Notes: a model not told the origin generated them from the letters alone. 64,000 bases of DNA from Xaviernesmea oryzae (GCF_900109605.1 NZ_FOAM01000016.1:62001-126000), one strand, 5' to 3'; positions 35,916-48,219 are shown, numbered from the stretch's first letter. Made by a program: numbers and translations.

Positions 35916-36773
35916 ATGAAAAGCTTCAAGCGGCGCTTACGAAAATGGCGCAACCGGCTGGCTCGGCGCCTTTTCGACACGCGCTATGGGCGGGAGCTTC
36001 TGGTCCAATCCATCAGCCCGCGCGTCCTGACCATGACGGCCGACTGCGGCGATCACCGGATGACCTTTTCGCCGCACGACTATATCGGCCGGAAGATCTA
36101 TCGAAAGGGCCATTTCGAGCGCGAGCATGTCGACCGGCTGCTGGCCATTCTCGGTCAGCGCGGGCTTCTGGAGGAGGGTCGCGCGCTGCTCGAACTTGGC
36201 GGCAATATCGGCACCCAGACGATCTATTTCGCCCTGTCGAACTGCTTTTCCCGCATTCTCACCGTGGAGCCGGACCCGCGAAACCTGATCCTGCTGCGCG
36301 AAAACATCCGCCAGAACGGGCTTGAGACCCGCGTGACCGTGGCGCCTTGCGCGGCCGGGGCCGAAGGGGGAACGTTGGACTTCTTCCAGCATGAGACGAA
36401 CTCCGGCAAGAGCAGCGCCCTTCCGGCCGGCGGCGGCACGCGGCGCATCGCCGTGCCGGTCAAACCCGTCTCCGACATTTTGGCCCAAGCCGGGCTGACG
36501 CCCGACGACATCGGCCTCGTCTGGATGGACATCGAAGGCTACGAGCCTGCCGCCATCGCCTCGATGGACGTGCTGATGGCGCGGCGCACGCTGATCTATA
36601 TGGAGTTCTCGCCGGTCTTTTATGGCGAGGCCGGCGCGCGCGCATTGAGGGATACGCTCGCGCATCATTATGCGCGCGCGCTGGTGTTCTACGAGGATGG
36701 ACGCGAGGTCGAGATGCCGCTGGCCGAGCTTCCGGTGAGTGAGCCGCAATTCGACGTGCTGCTGCTGCCCTGA
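35916..36773 (+). CDS. FkbM-family methyltransferase
   Basis: A 285-residue SAM-dependent methyltransferase. LLELGGNIGTQTIYFAL is the SAM glycine motif, ILTVEPDPRNLILLREN the acidic motif II, and WMDIEGYEPAAI the FkbM signature. The N-terminus is strongly basic (MKSFKRRLRKWRNRLARRL). FkbM enzymes O-methylate sugars, polyketides or other small molecules; glycan methylation would fit the polysaccharide genes further along, but this is only context. The ATG at 35916 was chosen over longer non-conserved starts. Confidence 0.88.
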   Translation: MKSFKRRLRKWRNRLARRLFDTRYGRELLVQSISPRVLTMTADCGDHRMTFSPHDYIGRKIYRKGHFEREHVDRLLAILGQRGLLEEGRALLELGGNIGTQTIYFALSNCFSRILTVEPDPRNLILLRENIRQNGLETRVTVAPCAAGAEGGTLDFFQHETNSGKSSALPAGGGTRRIAVPVKPVSDILAQAGLTPDDIGLVWMDIEGYEPAAIASMDVLMARRTLIYMEFSPVFYGEAGARALRDTLAHHYARALVFYEDGREVEMPLAELPVSEPQFDVLLLP

Positions 36774-36838
36774 TCGCCTAGAATCCCGCTCTCATTCTCT
36801 GATTTAAATCATAACAACCTAGTCGCTCGATGCGCGTG

Positions 36839-37321
36839 TCAGCGGCGGCGATAGAGATGGTAGCGGCCGGGCCGGATGCCGTCCGGCAGCGGCAGGGGCG
36901 CAAGGGCCTCATGGGCGAGCGGCAGGCCGCTGGCAGCAATTCCGCCTGGCGCAAGCGCATCGGCCACGGCCTGCGGCAGCCAGGTGATCGTGTCGGCATC
37001 CACTTCCGGATAGGCGGTGCCGATATCGGCATGGACAAAGGCTGCGCCCGCTCCGGCCGCCTGGCCGATCGTATCCCTGATTTCGCCCAGAACGAGATCG
37101 CCCGGCGCCGGCGTCGAGGCGGGATGCGCGCCCAGTGCCCGGTCGAAGGCGAGAATGCGGCAGCCCGGAAAATTCTCGCGCAGATGATCATAGGTGCGGC
37201 CATTGCCGAGCCCGATCTCCAGGATCAGGCCATTGGCATGCGGCAGACCGAGATCGCGCACATGGTTGAGAATGTCGCGCTGCGCCTGGACGCGGTGGAT
37301 GAAACTGTCGAGACGGCTCAT
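36839..37321 (-). CDS. Class I SAM-dependent methyltransferase
   Basis: A 160-residue, single-domain methyltransferase. GLILEIGLGNGRTYDHLREN is motif I, ILAFDRALGAHP motif II, and FVHADIGT precedes the motif of the central strand. It starts at an ATG with GGAAG upstream and is convergent with the FkbM gene. It is shorter than most and lacks an obvious substrate-recognition cap. The substrate is unknown. Confidence 0.82.
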   Translation of the reverse strand: MSRLDSFIHRVQAQRDILNHVRDLGLPHANGLILEIGLGNGRTYDHLRENFPGCRILAFDRALGAHPASTPAPGDLVLGEIRDTIGQAAGAGAAFVHADIGTAYPEVDADTITWLPQAVADALAPGGIAASGLPLAHEALAPLPLPDGIRPGRYHLYRRR

Positions 37322-37605
37322 GCGGGTCTTCCTTCGCGGTTCAAGCCTTGAGGCAGGTCGGACAAGGCCGGGCGGCGGCGCTGGCCATGCGGTCCCACGT
37401 TAGAAGAACGGGGCGCACGGCATGGCAGCAAATCCAAGGCCAGGCGCATGCTTCGAGACGCCGGCCGTGGTGGTAAACGATCCCGGCAGATCGGTCCATG
37501 GGCCCATGGCGCCCTGGCTGTACGGGACCACGTCTGTCGGATCGGGCGCGCACTATGACAAAGAGGGCGGCAGTTTCGTAAATCTGCGCTATCTTTCTCT
37601 ATACC

Positions 37606-38769
37606 ATGTCCAGCGAATCCTTCTTTTCGACCCTGCCGGTCTTCACCCAGTTTTCCGGGGTGACGGATGCTGCCAATTATCATCCGCTGCCGGATGACTG
37701 GTGGATTGCCACGGCCGATATCGTCGATTCCACCGGGGCGATCGAGGCAGGGCGCTACAAGACGGTCAACATGGCCGGCGCCAGTGTGATCTCGGCCGTG
37801 CTCAACGCGCTCGACCGGCACGACCTGCCTTTCGTCTTTGGCGGCGATGGCGCGCTGGTTGCGGTGCCGCCATCCGGCCACGCGCAGGCCAGCGCCGCAC
37901 TGTCGGCCTGCGCCACCTGGGCGCGCGAGGAACTGGATCTGATCCTGCGCGTCGCCATGATGCCGGTCCTGGCCATTCGCGCCGCCGGGCAGGATGTGCG
38001 CGTCGCCCGCTTCCAGGCGAGCGACATCGTCTCTTATGCGATGTTTTCCGGCGGCGGCGCGCATTATGCCGAAGAGCGAATGAAGGCAGGCGAAAACACG
38101 CTGACCTCAGCGCCTTCGGGCACGCGGCCGGATCTGTCCGGCCTTTCCTGCCGCTGGAACCCGATCCGCGCCCGCCACGGCCGGATCGTCTCGATCATCG
38201 CGGTGCCAGGCGTAGGCGGCGATGCGAAAGCCTTCGAGCAGCTGGTGGCCGAGATCATCGCCATTGCCGCCATGCTGGAGCGCGATGGCCACCCGATTGC
38301 CCCGGAAGGACCGCCGCTGGGCCTGTCAGCCGAGGGCGTGGCCGCAGAGGTCAAGGCCCGGCCTTCAGACGAGCCGGCCTGGCGCCGTCGCCTGCGCGTA
38401 ACGGGCGAATATCTGCTCAGTTCAACGCTGGTGCGGCTCGACCGCAATCTCGGCCGCTTCAATGCCCGCCGCTACCGACGCGATGTCGGCGACAATTCCG
38501 ACTTCCGCAAATTCGATGACGGGCTGAAAATGACCATCGATATCGATGCGGCGCGACTGGAACGCATCGAAACCCGACTGCGCCAGGCGCAGGCCGATGG
38601 CACCTGCCGTTATGGCCTGCACGCGCAGGACGAGGCGCTGATCACCTGCTTCGTGCCCACGCCGCTCCAGCGCGACCACATGCATTTCATCGACGGAGCC
38701 GCCGGCGGCTATGCCAGAGCGGCAAGCCGGCTGAAGGACAGCGTCTCAACTTTTCCAGGCGCGGCATAA
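37606..38769 (+). CDS. DUF3095 protein with nucleotidyl-cyclase-like motifs
   Basis: A 387-residue cytoplasmic protein of the uncharacterised DUF3095 family. WWIATADIVDSTGAI (Asp38) and FVFGGDGALVAVP (Asp81) match the two metal-binding aspartates and GDG turn of class III cyclase or GGDEF-type folds. The remaining ~250 residues are family-specific, with ARHGRIVSIIA and the SDFRKFDDGLKMTID segment conserved-looking. Whether it makes a cyclic nucleotide is unknown. It is followed by a convergent nucleotide-sugar dehydrogenase. Confidence 0.8.
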   Translation: MSSESFFSTLPVFTQFSGVTDAANYHPLPDDWWIATADIVDSTGAIEAGRYKTVNMAGASVISAVLNALDRHDLPFVFGGDGALVAVPPSGHAQASAALSACATWAREELDLILRVAMMPVLAIRAAGQDVRVARFQASDIVSYAMFSGGGAHYAEERMKAGENTLTSAPSGTRPDLSGLSCRWNPIRARHGRIVSIIAVPGVGGDAKAFEQLVAEIIAIAAMLERDGHPIAPEGPPLGLSAEGVAAEVKARPSDEPAWRRRLRVTGEYLLSSTLVRLDRNLGRFNARRYRRDVGDNSDFRKFDDGLKMTIDIDAARLERIETRLRQAQADGTCRYGLHAQDEALITCFVPTPLQRDHMHFIDGAAGGYARAASRLKDSVSTFPGAA

Positions 38770-38776
38770 TGGGCAA

Positions 38777-38795
38777 CCGCTGAAGAGATCAGCGG
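38777..38795. terminator. Hairpin between convergent DUF3095 and dehydrogenase genes
   Basis: CCGCTGA-AGAGA-TCAGCGG forms a perfect 7-bp stem. A second small stem, GAAGC-CTCA-GCTTC, follows at 38799-38812. The position between two convergent stop codons fits a bidirectional terminator, but neither side has a T-run. Confidence 0.45.
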
Positions 38796-38810
38796 GCCGA
38801 AGCCTCAGCT

Positions 38811-40193
38811 TCATGCCTTGACGATCCGCTGATCCGCCAGGCCTCTCCGACCGAAGGCGTTGCGGGTATCGACAACAAGGGGGGCTGCCAGCAGCGCCTG
38901 ATAGTCGATGGCGTCATGGTCCGTGGCCACCAGCACGGCGTCGAAGCCGGCCAGCGTCTCGGCCGTCAACGGCACAGAGCGGCGGCCTTTCAGCGCCATA
39001 TATTCGCGTGTTCGCGGAATTTCCGCGACATGCGGATCGTGGTAGGCCGCCTGCCCGCCTCGTTCCTCGATCAGCTCGATCAGCTTGAGCGACGGGCTTT
39101 CGCGGATGTCGGGCACATTCTTCTTATAGGCAAGCCCGATCACCAGCACCCGCGAACGGCTGAGCGCCTTGCCGCATTTGATGTCAAGCGCCTCGGCGAG
39201 CCGGCCGACGACATGGCGGGGCATGGCGGAATTGATTTCGCCGGCCAGTTCGATGAAGCGGGTCGGCAATTCGTATTCGCGCGATTTCCAGGTGAGATAG
39301 AAGGGATCGATCGGGATGCAGTGCCCGCCGAGCCCGGGACCGGGATAAAAGGGCATATAGCCGAAGGGCTTGGTCTTCGCCGCATCCACCACTTCCCAGA
39401 TATCGATACCCATGGCGTCGAACAGGATTTTCAGCTCGTTGACCAGCGCGATATTGACGGCGCGGAAGATGTTTTCGGTGAGCTTGACGGCCTCGGCCGT
39501 CTGGGTGGTGGAAACCGGCACGACCTGTTCGACCACCGCGCCATAAAAGGCCGCAAGCGCATCGCGCGCCGCCTCCCCCTCGCCCGCGACGATCTTGGGG
39601 ATCACCGCCGTGTGGTAGTCGCGATTGCCGGGATCTTCACGCTCCGGCGAGAACCCCAGGAGAAAATCACGCCCCGACACCAGGCCCGTCTCCTCCAGGA
39701 TCGGCCGGACGATCTCGGCCGTCGTCCCGGGAAAGGTGGTGGATTCCAGCACGATGACCTGGCCGGGCCGCAACGTGCGGGCGATCTCGCGCGTGGTCGC
39801 CGTCACAAAGGAGAGGTCCGGGTCGCGGTGGCGCGTCAGTGGCGTCGGCACGCAGATGATCACGAGATCGCATGCATCGAGCCGTGTGAAATCGCCGGTG
39901 GCTTCGAAACGACCCGCGCCGGTTTGCGCCTTCAGGGCTGCATCGCTCACCGCTTCGATATAGGAGCGGCCGGCTGCGATCGCTTCGATCTTCGGCGGGT
40001 CGATATCGAAGCCGATAACCGGAAATCCCTTGGCAGCCGTGGCGATGGCCAGCGGCAGGCCGACATAGCCAAGCCCGATGACGCCGGCGCGGGCCGTGCG
40101 CGCGTCAATGGCCTGCATCAGCCGTGCGATATCGAAGGTCGGCAGATGCGGTGCGCTCTGAGAGGTGACGGCGGACGGCGGCAGAGCGGACAT
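38811..40193 (-). CDS. Nucleotide-sugar dehydrogenase (UDP-HexNAc/UDP-Glc dehydrogenase family)
   Basis: A 460-residue cytoplasmic enzyme that oxidises C6 of a nucleotide sugar to a uronate with two NAD. VIGLGYVGLPLAIATA (Gly40-Gly45) is the Rossmann motif, and ESTTFPGTT and AEAVKLTENIFRAVNIAL supply the substrate lysine (Lys238). The catalytic Cys292 lies in GGHCIPIDP. The sequence is of the WbpA/TviB-like branch that makes N-acetyl-hexosaminuronic acids rather than plain UDP-glucuronate, but this call is uncertain. It would feed acidic sugars to surface polysaccharides such as those suggested by the glycosyltransferases at 48-51 kb. Confidence 0.88.
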   Translation of the reverse strand: MSALPPSAVTSQSAPHLPTFDIARLMQAIDARTARAGVIGLGYVGLPLAIATAAKGFPVIGFDIDPPKIEAIAAGRSYIEAVSDAALKAQTGAGRFEATGDFTRLDACDLVIICVPTPLTRHRDPDLSFVTATTREIARTLRPGQVIVLESTTFPGTTAEIVRPILEETGLVSGRDFLLGFSPEREDPGNRDYHTAVIPKIVAGEGEAARDALAAFYGAVVEQVVPVSTTQTAEAVKLTENIFRAVNIALVNELKILFDAMGIDIWEVVDAAKTKPFGYMPFYPGPGLGGHCIPIDPFYLTWKSREYELPTRFIELAGEINSAMPRHVVGRLAEALDIKCGKALSRSRVLVIGLAYKKNVPDIRESPSLKLIELIEERGGQAAYHDPHVAEIPRTREYMALKGRRSVPLTAETLAGFDAVLVATDHDAIDYQALLAAPLVVDTRNAFGRRGLADQRIVKA

Positions 40194-40290
40194 AAAGCGT
40201 TCCTGACATCAGGGGTTCACGAAGACGGCGGCGGGGGATGAGCCCGGCGTCGGCAGGCACGTCTGACCTGCAGCGGCCGGACAGGCATAT

Positions 40291-40309
40291 CGAAACGGAA
40301 AACGTTTCG
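40291..40309. promoter_or_regulatory. Perfect dyad in the dehydrogenase-cyclase intergenic region
   Basis: CGAAACG-GAAAA-CGTTTCG has 7-bp arms. It lies about 100 bp upstream of the dehydrogenase start and 324 bp upstream of the cyclase gene. An operator is the simplest reading. The other parts of this 439-bp gap (40194-40632) show no gene I can support. Confidence 0.4.
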
Positions 40310-40632
40310 GCAGTCTGGCCGAAGATTGCGGCGATCAGTTGGAAGCTTGGCTGGACGCTGTCAAGGCATGCGGACGGTCTTGCATCGAGGCTCCTTGGTT
40401 TTCCGGGATCGGCTGCTTATATCCTTCGCGACGCCGGCTATCGAGATGTGCCCGATCCGCTTTGGGGGACGAAGCCTCACGCGAGCGCCCATGAGGAGGA
40501 GGCTCACGCGGGATGGCGAAGCGCCTCAGCGGGTTTCGCCCCGATTCCGCTCTCATCCTATGATGGCGATCATGATCCAGATTTGGACCGGCCGGATCTC
40601 ACTTATCCTCAGGCAGGAGACGACAAGAGCAG

Positions 40633-41979
40633 ATGACAGCCCAGCACGCGACCGTCTCCGTCCATCTGCTTGCCCGCGTTTCGCACTGGCTGCAGCAATC
40701 GGCCCTGAAGGGCGAAAATCTCGAAACCCTGGTCACCGGCTTTTGCGAACGGCTGGCAGCCTCCGGCCTGCCCTTGAACCGCGTGCACTTGAGCTTCTCC
40801 ATGCTGCACCCGCTTTATGATGCGCTGGGTTTTACCTGGGTGCGCGGCGAAGGCGTGACGGTGGAAGGCTATCGCGCCGGTTCGAATGCGGAGGACGCGG
40901 AGCGCTTCCTCAAGAGCCCCTATTATCACTTGCTCTTCAATCGGCTGCAGCATCTGCGCCGGCATATCGATCCGTTGATCCCGTCGGAATTTCCGATCTT
41001 CGACACGCTGAAGGCTACGGGCACGACCGACTACATCGCCTTCACCCGTTCCTTCGGCGAAACCCAGAGCCAGGGCATGATCGGCTCCTGGGCGACGGAT
41101 AGCGCCGGCGGTTTTTCCGATCCGATGATCGAGGCCCTTTTGAAGATCGAGGACGACCTCGCCGTCGCCGCCAAGATGGCCGTGCTCGGCAAGCTCGCCG
41201 ACAACATGCTCTCCACCTATCTCGGATCGAGCGCGGGGCAGAGCGTGCTGTCCGGGCGTGTTCGCCGTGGCGATGGCGAAACGATCCGCGCCGTTCTGGT
41301 CGTGGCCGACATGCGCCAGTCCACGGTGCTGGCCGAGAAGGAAGGGCGGCAGGCCTATATCGAGACGCTCAACGATTTCTTCGACGCCATTGCCACACCC
41401 TTCAATCGGCAGGGCGGAGAGATCCTGAGCTTTCTCGGCGATGGATTCCTTGCGGTCTATCCCTGCGGACGCCACCGCGAACCATCGCAAAAGGCGGCGC
41501 GCATGGCCATGTCGGCCACCCGCCAGGCCCGACTGCGCATGCAGGCGCTGAACGACATCAGGGCGAAGAAGCGCCTGGCGCCGGTCGGCTATGGTATCGG
41601 GCTGCACGTCGGCAACGTGCTGTTCGGCAATGTCGGTCTGCGTGACCGCTTGACCTTTTCCGCCTTTGGCTCCGCGGTCAACGAGGTGCAGCGGCTGCAG
41701 ATGCTGACCAAGAAATATGATGAGCCCGTCATCGCCAGTCAGGCCTTCGCCAACTACTGCGGCGGCGACTGGATCGAACTGGCCGAGGAAAAGCTGCGCG
41801 GCGTGCGCCAGAAGCTCGTCGTCTGCCGCCCCGGCGAAAGCCAGCTCAAGGTCGACAAGGCCGAGGAGATGATGAACCGGGCGCTGGACACGCGCTCGGA
41901 GGCCGAGGAAGTCATGCTGCTCTATCGAAAGAGCCTCAATCGCGGCGCGGAAGACAGCTGGAACAAAATGCTGCAGTAA
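40633..41979 (+). CDS. Class III adenylate/guanylate cyclase
   Basis: A 448-residue cytoplasmic protein. The N-terminal ~190 residues are a helical sensor-like region without recognised motifs apart from aromatic-rich segments. The catalytic domain spans about 215-405: metal aspartates Asp226 (VVADMRQST) and Asp270 (FLGDGFLAVY), and the transition-state asparagine and arginine in FGSAVNEVQRL. All look intact, so it should make cAMP or cGMP; which one is not clear by eye. A free-standing cyclic-nucleotide receptor is encoded 13 kb downstream on the same strand. Confidence 0.9.
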   Translation: MTAQHATVSVHLLARVSHWLQQSALKGENLETLVTGFCERLAASGLPLNRVHLSFSMLHPLYDALGFTWVRGEGVTVEGYRAGSNAEDAERFLKSPYYHLLFNRLQHLRRHIDPLIPSEFPIFDTLKATGTTDYIAFTRSFGETQSQGMIGSWATDSAGGFSDPMIEALLKIEDDLAVAAKMAVLGKLADNMLSTYLGSSAGQSVLSGRVRRGDGETIRAVLVVADMRQSTVLAEKEGRQAYIETLNDFFDAIATPFNRQGGEILSFLGDGFLAVYPCGRHREPSQKAARMAMSATRQARLRMQALNDIRAKKRLAPVGYGIGLHVGNVLFGNVGLRDRLTFSAFGSAVNEVQRLQMLTKKYDEPVIASQAFANYCGGDWIELAEEKLRGVRQKLVVCRPGESQLKVDKAEEMMNRALDTRSEAEEVMLLYRKSLNRGAEDSWNKMLQ

Positions 41980-42105
41980 AGCCTTGTGGCGAAAACGTGG
42001 CGGTGTGGACACTGTCATAGTGCTCGGCTAGTCTCCGGCCTGCCTGAAGGACGCTGCACAGACAGAAGCAGCGCCGGTGCGCCGCTCGTGAAGGAAGGCC
42101 TCAGC

Positions 42106-44021
<1,916 letters not shown>

Positions 44022-44025
<4 letters not shown>

Positions 44026-45947
44026 TCACGCGCCGCCTCACCCTCAGCCTCCTGGCCGGCGCAGCGGCGGCGCCGTTTCTTGCCCCGGCCGCGCGCGCGA
44101 ATGCCGGGCTCGGTGAAGAGCCGGAACCCTTGGCCAGCGCCGTGGCAAAAGGCGATCTTCCGCCCATGGCCGAGCGCGTGCCGAAGACCCCGCGCGTGAT
44201 CGATCTCGCATCCATGAACCGCAAGCCCGGCGCTTATGGCGGCACCGCGCGGATGATCATCGGCAGCCAGAAAGACATCCGCTTCATGACGATCAACGGC
44301 TATGCCAGGCTGATCGGCTATACGCAGAAGCTGGAATTCCAGGCCGATATTCTCGAACGCTACACCGTGGAAGAGGCGCGGATCTACACCTTCACGCTGC
44401 GCGAGGGCCATCGCTGGTCGGATGGCCATCCGCTGACTTCGGAGGATTTCCGCTATACCTGGGAGGACGTGATCCTCAACGAGGATCTGCGCAAGGGCGG
44501 CGTTCAGCGCGAACTGCTGGCCGAGGGCAATCCGCCACGCTTCGAGGTGGTCGACGAACGCACCGTGCGCTATAGCTGGGATGCGCCGAACCCGGACTTT
44601 TTACCGGCAATCGCCGCCGCCTCGCCCGTCACCCTGCTTCTGCCCGCCCATTACATGAAGCAGTTCCACAAGAAATATGTGAGCGAAGACGATCTCAAGG
44701 CGAAGATGAAGGCCGCCCGCGTCAAGAAATGGGCCGATCTTCACATCAAGATGTCGCGCCAGTACCGGCCGGAAAACCCGGATCTGCCGACCCTCGACCC
44801 CTGGCGCAACACCACCGCGCTGCCGGCCGAGCAGTACATCTTCGACCGCAACCCCTATTTTCACCGCGTGGACGAGACGGGGCGGCAATTGCCCTATATC
44901 GACCGCTTCGTGCTGAACATCTCCTCGCCTGGCATCATCGCCGCCAAGGCTGGCGCCGGCGAGGCCGACCTGCAGGCCTCCGGCATCGATTTCGTCGACT
45001 ATGCCTTTCTGAAGGATGCCGAGACGCGCTATCCCGTGAAGGTGAAGCTCTGGAAGCGCACGCTCGGCTCGCGCGTGGCGCTTTTGCCCAATCTCAATTG
45101 CAGCGATCCGGTCTGGCAGAAGCTGTTGCGCGATGTGCGCATGCGTCGGGCACTGTCGCTCGCCATCAACCGGCACGAGATCAACATGGCGGCCTTTTAC
45201 GGCCTGGGCAAGGAAAGCGCCGACACGATCCTGCCGGACAGCCCGCTGTTCAAGCCCAGCTATTCGGCGGCTTGGTCGGCCTTCGATCCGGCCGCCGCCA
45301 ACCGGCTTCTGGACGAGCTGGGCCTGACGGAACGGGATGGCGAGGGCATGCGGCTTCTGCCAGACGGCCGCGTGGCGCGCATCGTGGTGGAAACGCCCGG
45401 CGAAGGCACGCTGGACACGGATGTGCTCGAACTGATCACCGATCATTGGGCCAAGGTCGGCATTCCCCTGTTCATCAAGACCTCCCAGCGTGAGGTTTTC
45501 CGCAATCGCGCCATGGGCGGCGACATCATCATGGCCATGTGGCTTGGCCTCGACAATGGCGTGCCCACCGCGGACATGAACCCCGGCGAGCTGGCGCCCA
45601 GCGCGGACTCGCAGCTGCAATGGCCGGTCTGGGGCATGCATCATCTCTCGCTCGGCCAGTTCGGCCATGCGCCGGAGCTGCCAGAAGCGCAGCGCCTGGT
45701 GGACCTTCTGAAACAGTGGAAGCTGACGACGACGACGCCGGAGCGCGCGGCGATCTGGCAGCAGATGCTGGCGATCTACACCGACCAGGTCTTCTCGATC
45801 GGCATCGTCAACGGCACGCTGCAGCCGCTGCTGCATTCGGCGCGCATGCACAATGTGCCGGAGGAAGGCCTCTATGGTTTCGAGCCGACCTGCTATCTCG
45901 GCATCTACATGACGGACACCTTCTGGTTTGGCGACAGTGTGAGCTGA
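44022..45947 (+). CDS. Peptide-type ABC importer substrate-binding protein (family 5)
   Basis: A 641-residue periplasmic receptor, somewhat larger than the 500-550 residues of DppA/OppA. The leader MITRRLTLSLLAGAAAAPFL has a twin arginine (Tat-like) and ends near ARA-NAG. YTFTLREGHRWSDGHPLTSE is the SBP_bac_5 hallmark. The ligand may be an oligopeptide, opine-like or sugar compound; it cannot be read directly. The ATG overlaps the ATPase stop (ATGA). Confidence 0.9.
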
Positions 45948-45950
45948 TCG

Positions 45951-46949
45951 ATGCTTCGATATATCTGCTGGCGCGTCGCCGCCATGATCCCCACCCTTCT
46001 CATCATCTCAGCCCTCGTCTTCACCATCATCGAATTGCCGCCCGGCGATTATTTCGAGAGCTACGTCTCGGAAATGCGCGCCCAGGGCGAGGGTGTCGAC
46101 ATGGCCGAGATCGAGGCGCTGAAGGCCGAATATGGCTTCGACCAACCGCCCGTCATCCGCTATTTCCATTGGGTCGCCGGCATGCTGCACGGCGATTTCG
46201 GCTATTCCTTCGAATATCAGCTTCCGGTCAACGAGGTGGTTGGCGACAGGCTGTGGCTGACGGTGATGGTCTCCTTCGTCACCATCCTCGTCACCTGGCT
46301 GATCGCCTTCCCGATCGGCATCTATTCCGCCACTCATCAATATAGCTGGGGCGATTATGGGCTGACCTTCCTGGGTCTCCTGGGTCTTGCCATTCCCAAC
46401 TTTCTGATGGCGCTGATCCTGATGTATTTCGCCAATATCTGGTTCGGCACCTCGATCGGCCATCTGATGGATCAGAAATATCTGTCCGAGCCGATGAGCT
46501 GGGAGAAGGCCAAGTCGATCCTGGAGCACCTCTGGATCCCCGTCATCATCATCGGCACGGCCGGCACGGCGGGCATGATCCGGCGCCTACGCGCCAATCT
46601 CCTGGACGAGCTGCAGCGTCAATACGTCGTCACCGCCCGCGCCAAGGGTCTGCATCCTTTTCGCGCGCTGGTGAAATATCCGCTGCGCATGGCGCTCAAT
46701 TTCTTCATCTCCGATATCGGCTCGATCCTGCCCGCCATCATCTCCGGCGCCGAGATCACCGCGATCGTGCTCTCGCTGGAAACCACCGGGCCGATGCTGA
46801 TCAAGGCGCTGCAAAGCCAGGACATGTATCTGGCGGGGTCCTTCCTGATGTTCCTCGCCTTCCTTACCGTGATCGGCGTGCTGATCTCCGATATCGCGCT
46901 GGCCTTTCTCGATCCGCGCATCCGCCTGCAGGGAGGCAGCCGCAAATGA
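45951..46949 (+). CDS. Peptide-type ABC importer permease 1
   Basis: A 332-residue inner-membrane permease of the DppB type. The N-terminal anchor MLRYICWRVAAMIPTLLIIS is followed by about five further helices. The coupling loop reads ELQRQYVVTARAKGLHPFRA, the EAA-type motif. It begins 3 bp after the binding-protein gene and overlaps permease 2 by 4 bp. Confidence 0.92.
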   Translation: MLRYICWRVAAMIPTLLIISALVFTIIELPPGDYFESYVSEMRAQGEGVDMAEIEALKAEYGFDQPPVIRYFHWVAGMLHGDFGYSFEYQLPVNEVVGDRLWLTVMVSFVTILVTWLIAFPIGIYSATHQYSWGDYGLTFLGLLGLAIPNFLMALILMYFANIWFGTSIGHLMDQKYLSEPMSWEKAKSILEHLWIPVIIIGTAGTAGMIRRLRANLLDELQRQYVVTARAKGLHPFRALVKYPLRMALNFFISDIGSILPAIISGAEITAIVLSLETTGPMLIKALQSQDMYLAGSFLMFLAFLTVIGVLISDIALAFLDPRIRLQGGSRK

Positions 46950-48121
46950 CGATGTTGCTGCCCGAACCCGGCGCGCCGCTTGCCCATTATGTCTCCGACA
47001 AGCCCTTCGATCCCATGTCGATCGAAGCGATGACGCAGAAGCAATCCGATATCTACGAGGCCTCCCAGCTTCGTCTGATGTGGTGGAAGTTCAAGAAGCA
47101 CCGGATCGCCTTGGCCTCCCTGTTCTTCCTCGCCGTCGCCTATGCGATGATTGCCGTGGTGGAGTTTCTGGCGCCCTATAACCTGCAGACCCGCAATGTC
47201 GAAAACATCTATGCGCCGCCGCAAGCCGTGCATCTCTTTCACGAAGGATCCCTTGTCGGGCCCTTCGTCTATGGCCGGACGATGACGCTGGACATGGCGA
47301 CGCTGCGCCGTGTCTATACCGAGGATCGCAACAGGATCGAGCCGCTACGCTTCTTCTGTCGCGGGGACAGCTATCGCTTCTGGGGTCTGTTCGAGGCCGA
47401 CCGCCATCTTGTCTGCCCGGCCGAGGGCGGCACGTTCTTCCTGTTCGGCACAGACAGGCTGGGGCGCGACGTGCTGTCGCGCATGTTCTACGGCGCGCGC
47501 ATCTCGCTCACCATCGGCCTGCTCGGCGTCACCATGGCCTTCGTGCTCGGCATCGTCATTGGCGGTCTCGCCGGCTATCACGGCGGCCTGTTCGATCTGA
47601 TCGTCCAGCGGGTGATCGAGGTGCTGCAATCTATTCCCAGCATTCCCCTGTGGATGGCGCTGGCCGCCATCATGCCGGTGACGTGGAGCCCGATCGTCAT
47701 CTATCTCGGCATCACCTGCATTCTCGGCCTTCTGGACTGGACAGGCCTGGCACGCGCCGTGCGCTCCAAGCTCTTGGCCCTGCGCGAGGAGGATTATGTG
47801 CTCGCCGCCCAATTGATGGGCGCCAAGCCCGCCCGCATCATCGGCCGCCACCTGGTGCCGGGCTTCCTCTCCCATCTCATTGCCAGCGCCACCATGTCGA
47901 TCCCGGCGATGATCCTCGGCGAGACGGCCCTCAGCTTCCTCGGCCTGGGTCTGCGCCCGCCGATCACGAGCTGGGGCATTCTGCTCACGGAAGCGCGAAG
48001 CGTCAGTGTCATCGCATTTTATCCATGGCTGCTTATCCCAACGATTCCCGTGGTCCTCGTCATCCTCGCATTCAATTTTCTGGGTGATGGCCTACGCGAC
48101 GCAGCCGATCCTTATAAATAA
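46946..48121 (+). CDS. Peptide-type ABC importer permease 2
   Basis: A 391-residue DppC-type permease. The N-terminal helix (KHRIALASLFFLAVAYAMIA) is followed by a periplasmic loop of about 130 residues, longer than usual, then LFGTDRLGRDVLSRMFYGAR and the coupling loop VLAAQLMGAKPARIIGRHLV. It ends the importer operon; 98 bp separate it from the first glycosyltransferase. Confidence 0.92.
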   Translation: MTMLLPEPGAPLAHYVSDKPFDPMSIEAMTQKQSDIYEASQLRLMWWKFKKHRIALASLFFLAVAYAMIAVVEFLAPYNLQTRNVENIYAPPQAVHLFHEGSLVGPFVYGRTMTLDMATLRRVYTEDRNRIEPLRFFCRGDSYRFWGLFEADRHLVCPAEGGTFFLFGTDRLGRDVLSRMFYGARISLTIGLLGVTMAFVLGIVIGGLAGYHGGLFDLIVQRVIEVLQSIPSIPLWMALAAIMPVTWSPIVIYLGITCILGLLDWTGLARAVRSKLLALREEDYVLAAQLMGAKPARIIGRHLVPGFLSHLIASATMSIPAMILGETALSFLGLGLRPPITSWGILLTEARSVSVIAFYPWLLIPTIPVVLVILAFNFLGDGLRDAADPYK

Positions 48122-48219
48122 CATTGCAGTGCGGCATAGACTGCGGCAGGACGCTCTCCACAAGGGCATCCGGCCAACGGCCTCCGCGCGAACGCCCTTT
48201 CTGTCTGGACCCAGAAACC

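Noticed and set aside
40238-40636. 132-codon plus-strand open frame upstream of the cyclase
   Set aside because: No ribosome-binding site, no family pattern and no hydrophobic or domain-like segments; it overlaps the start of the cyclase gene by a few bases.
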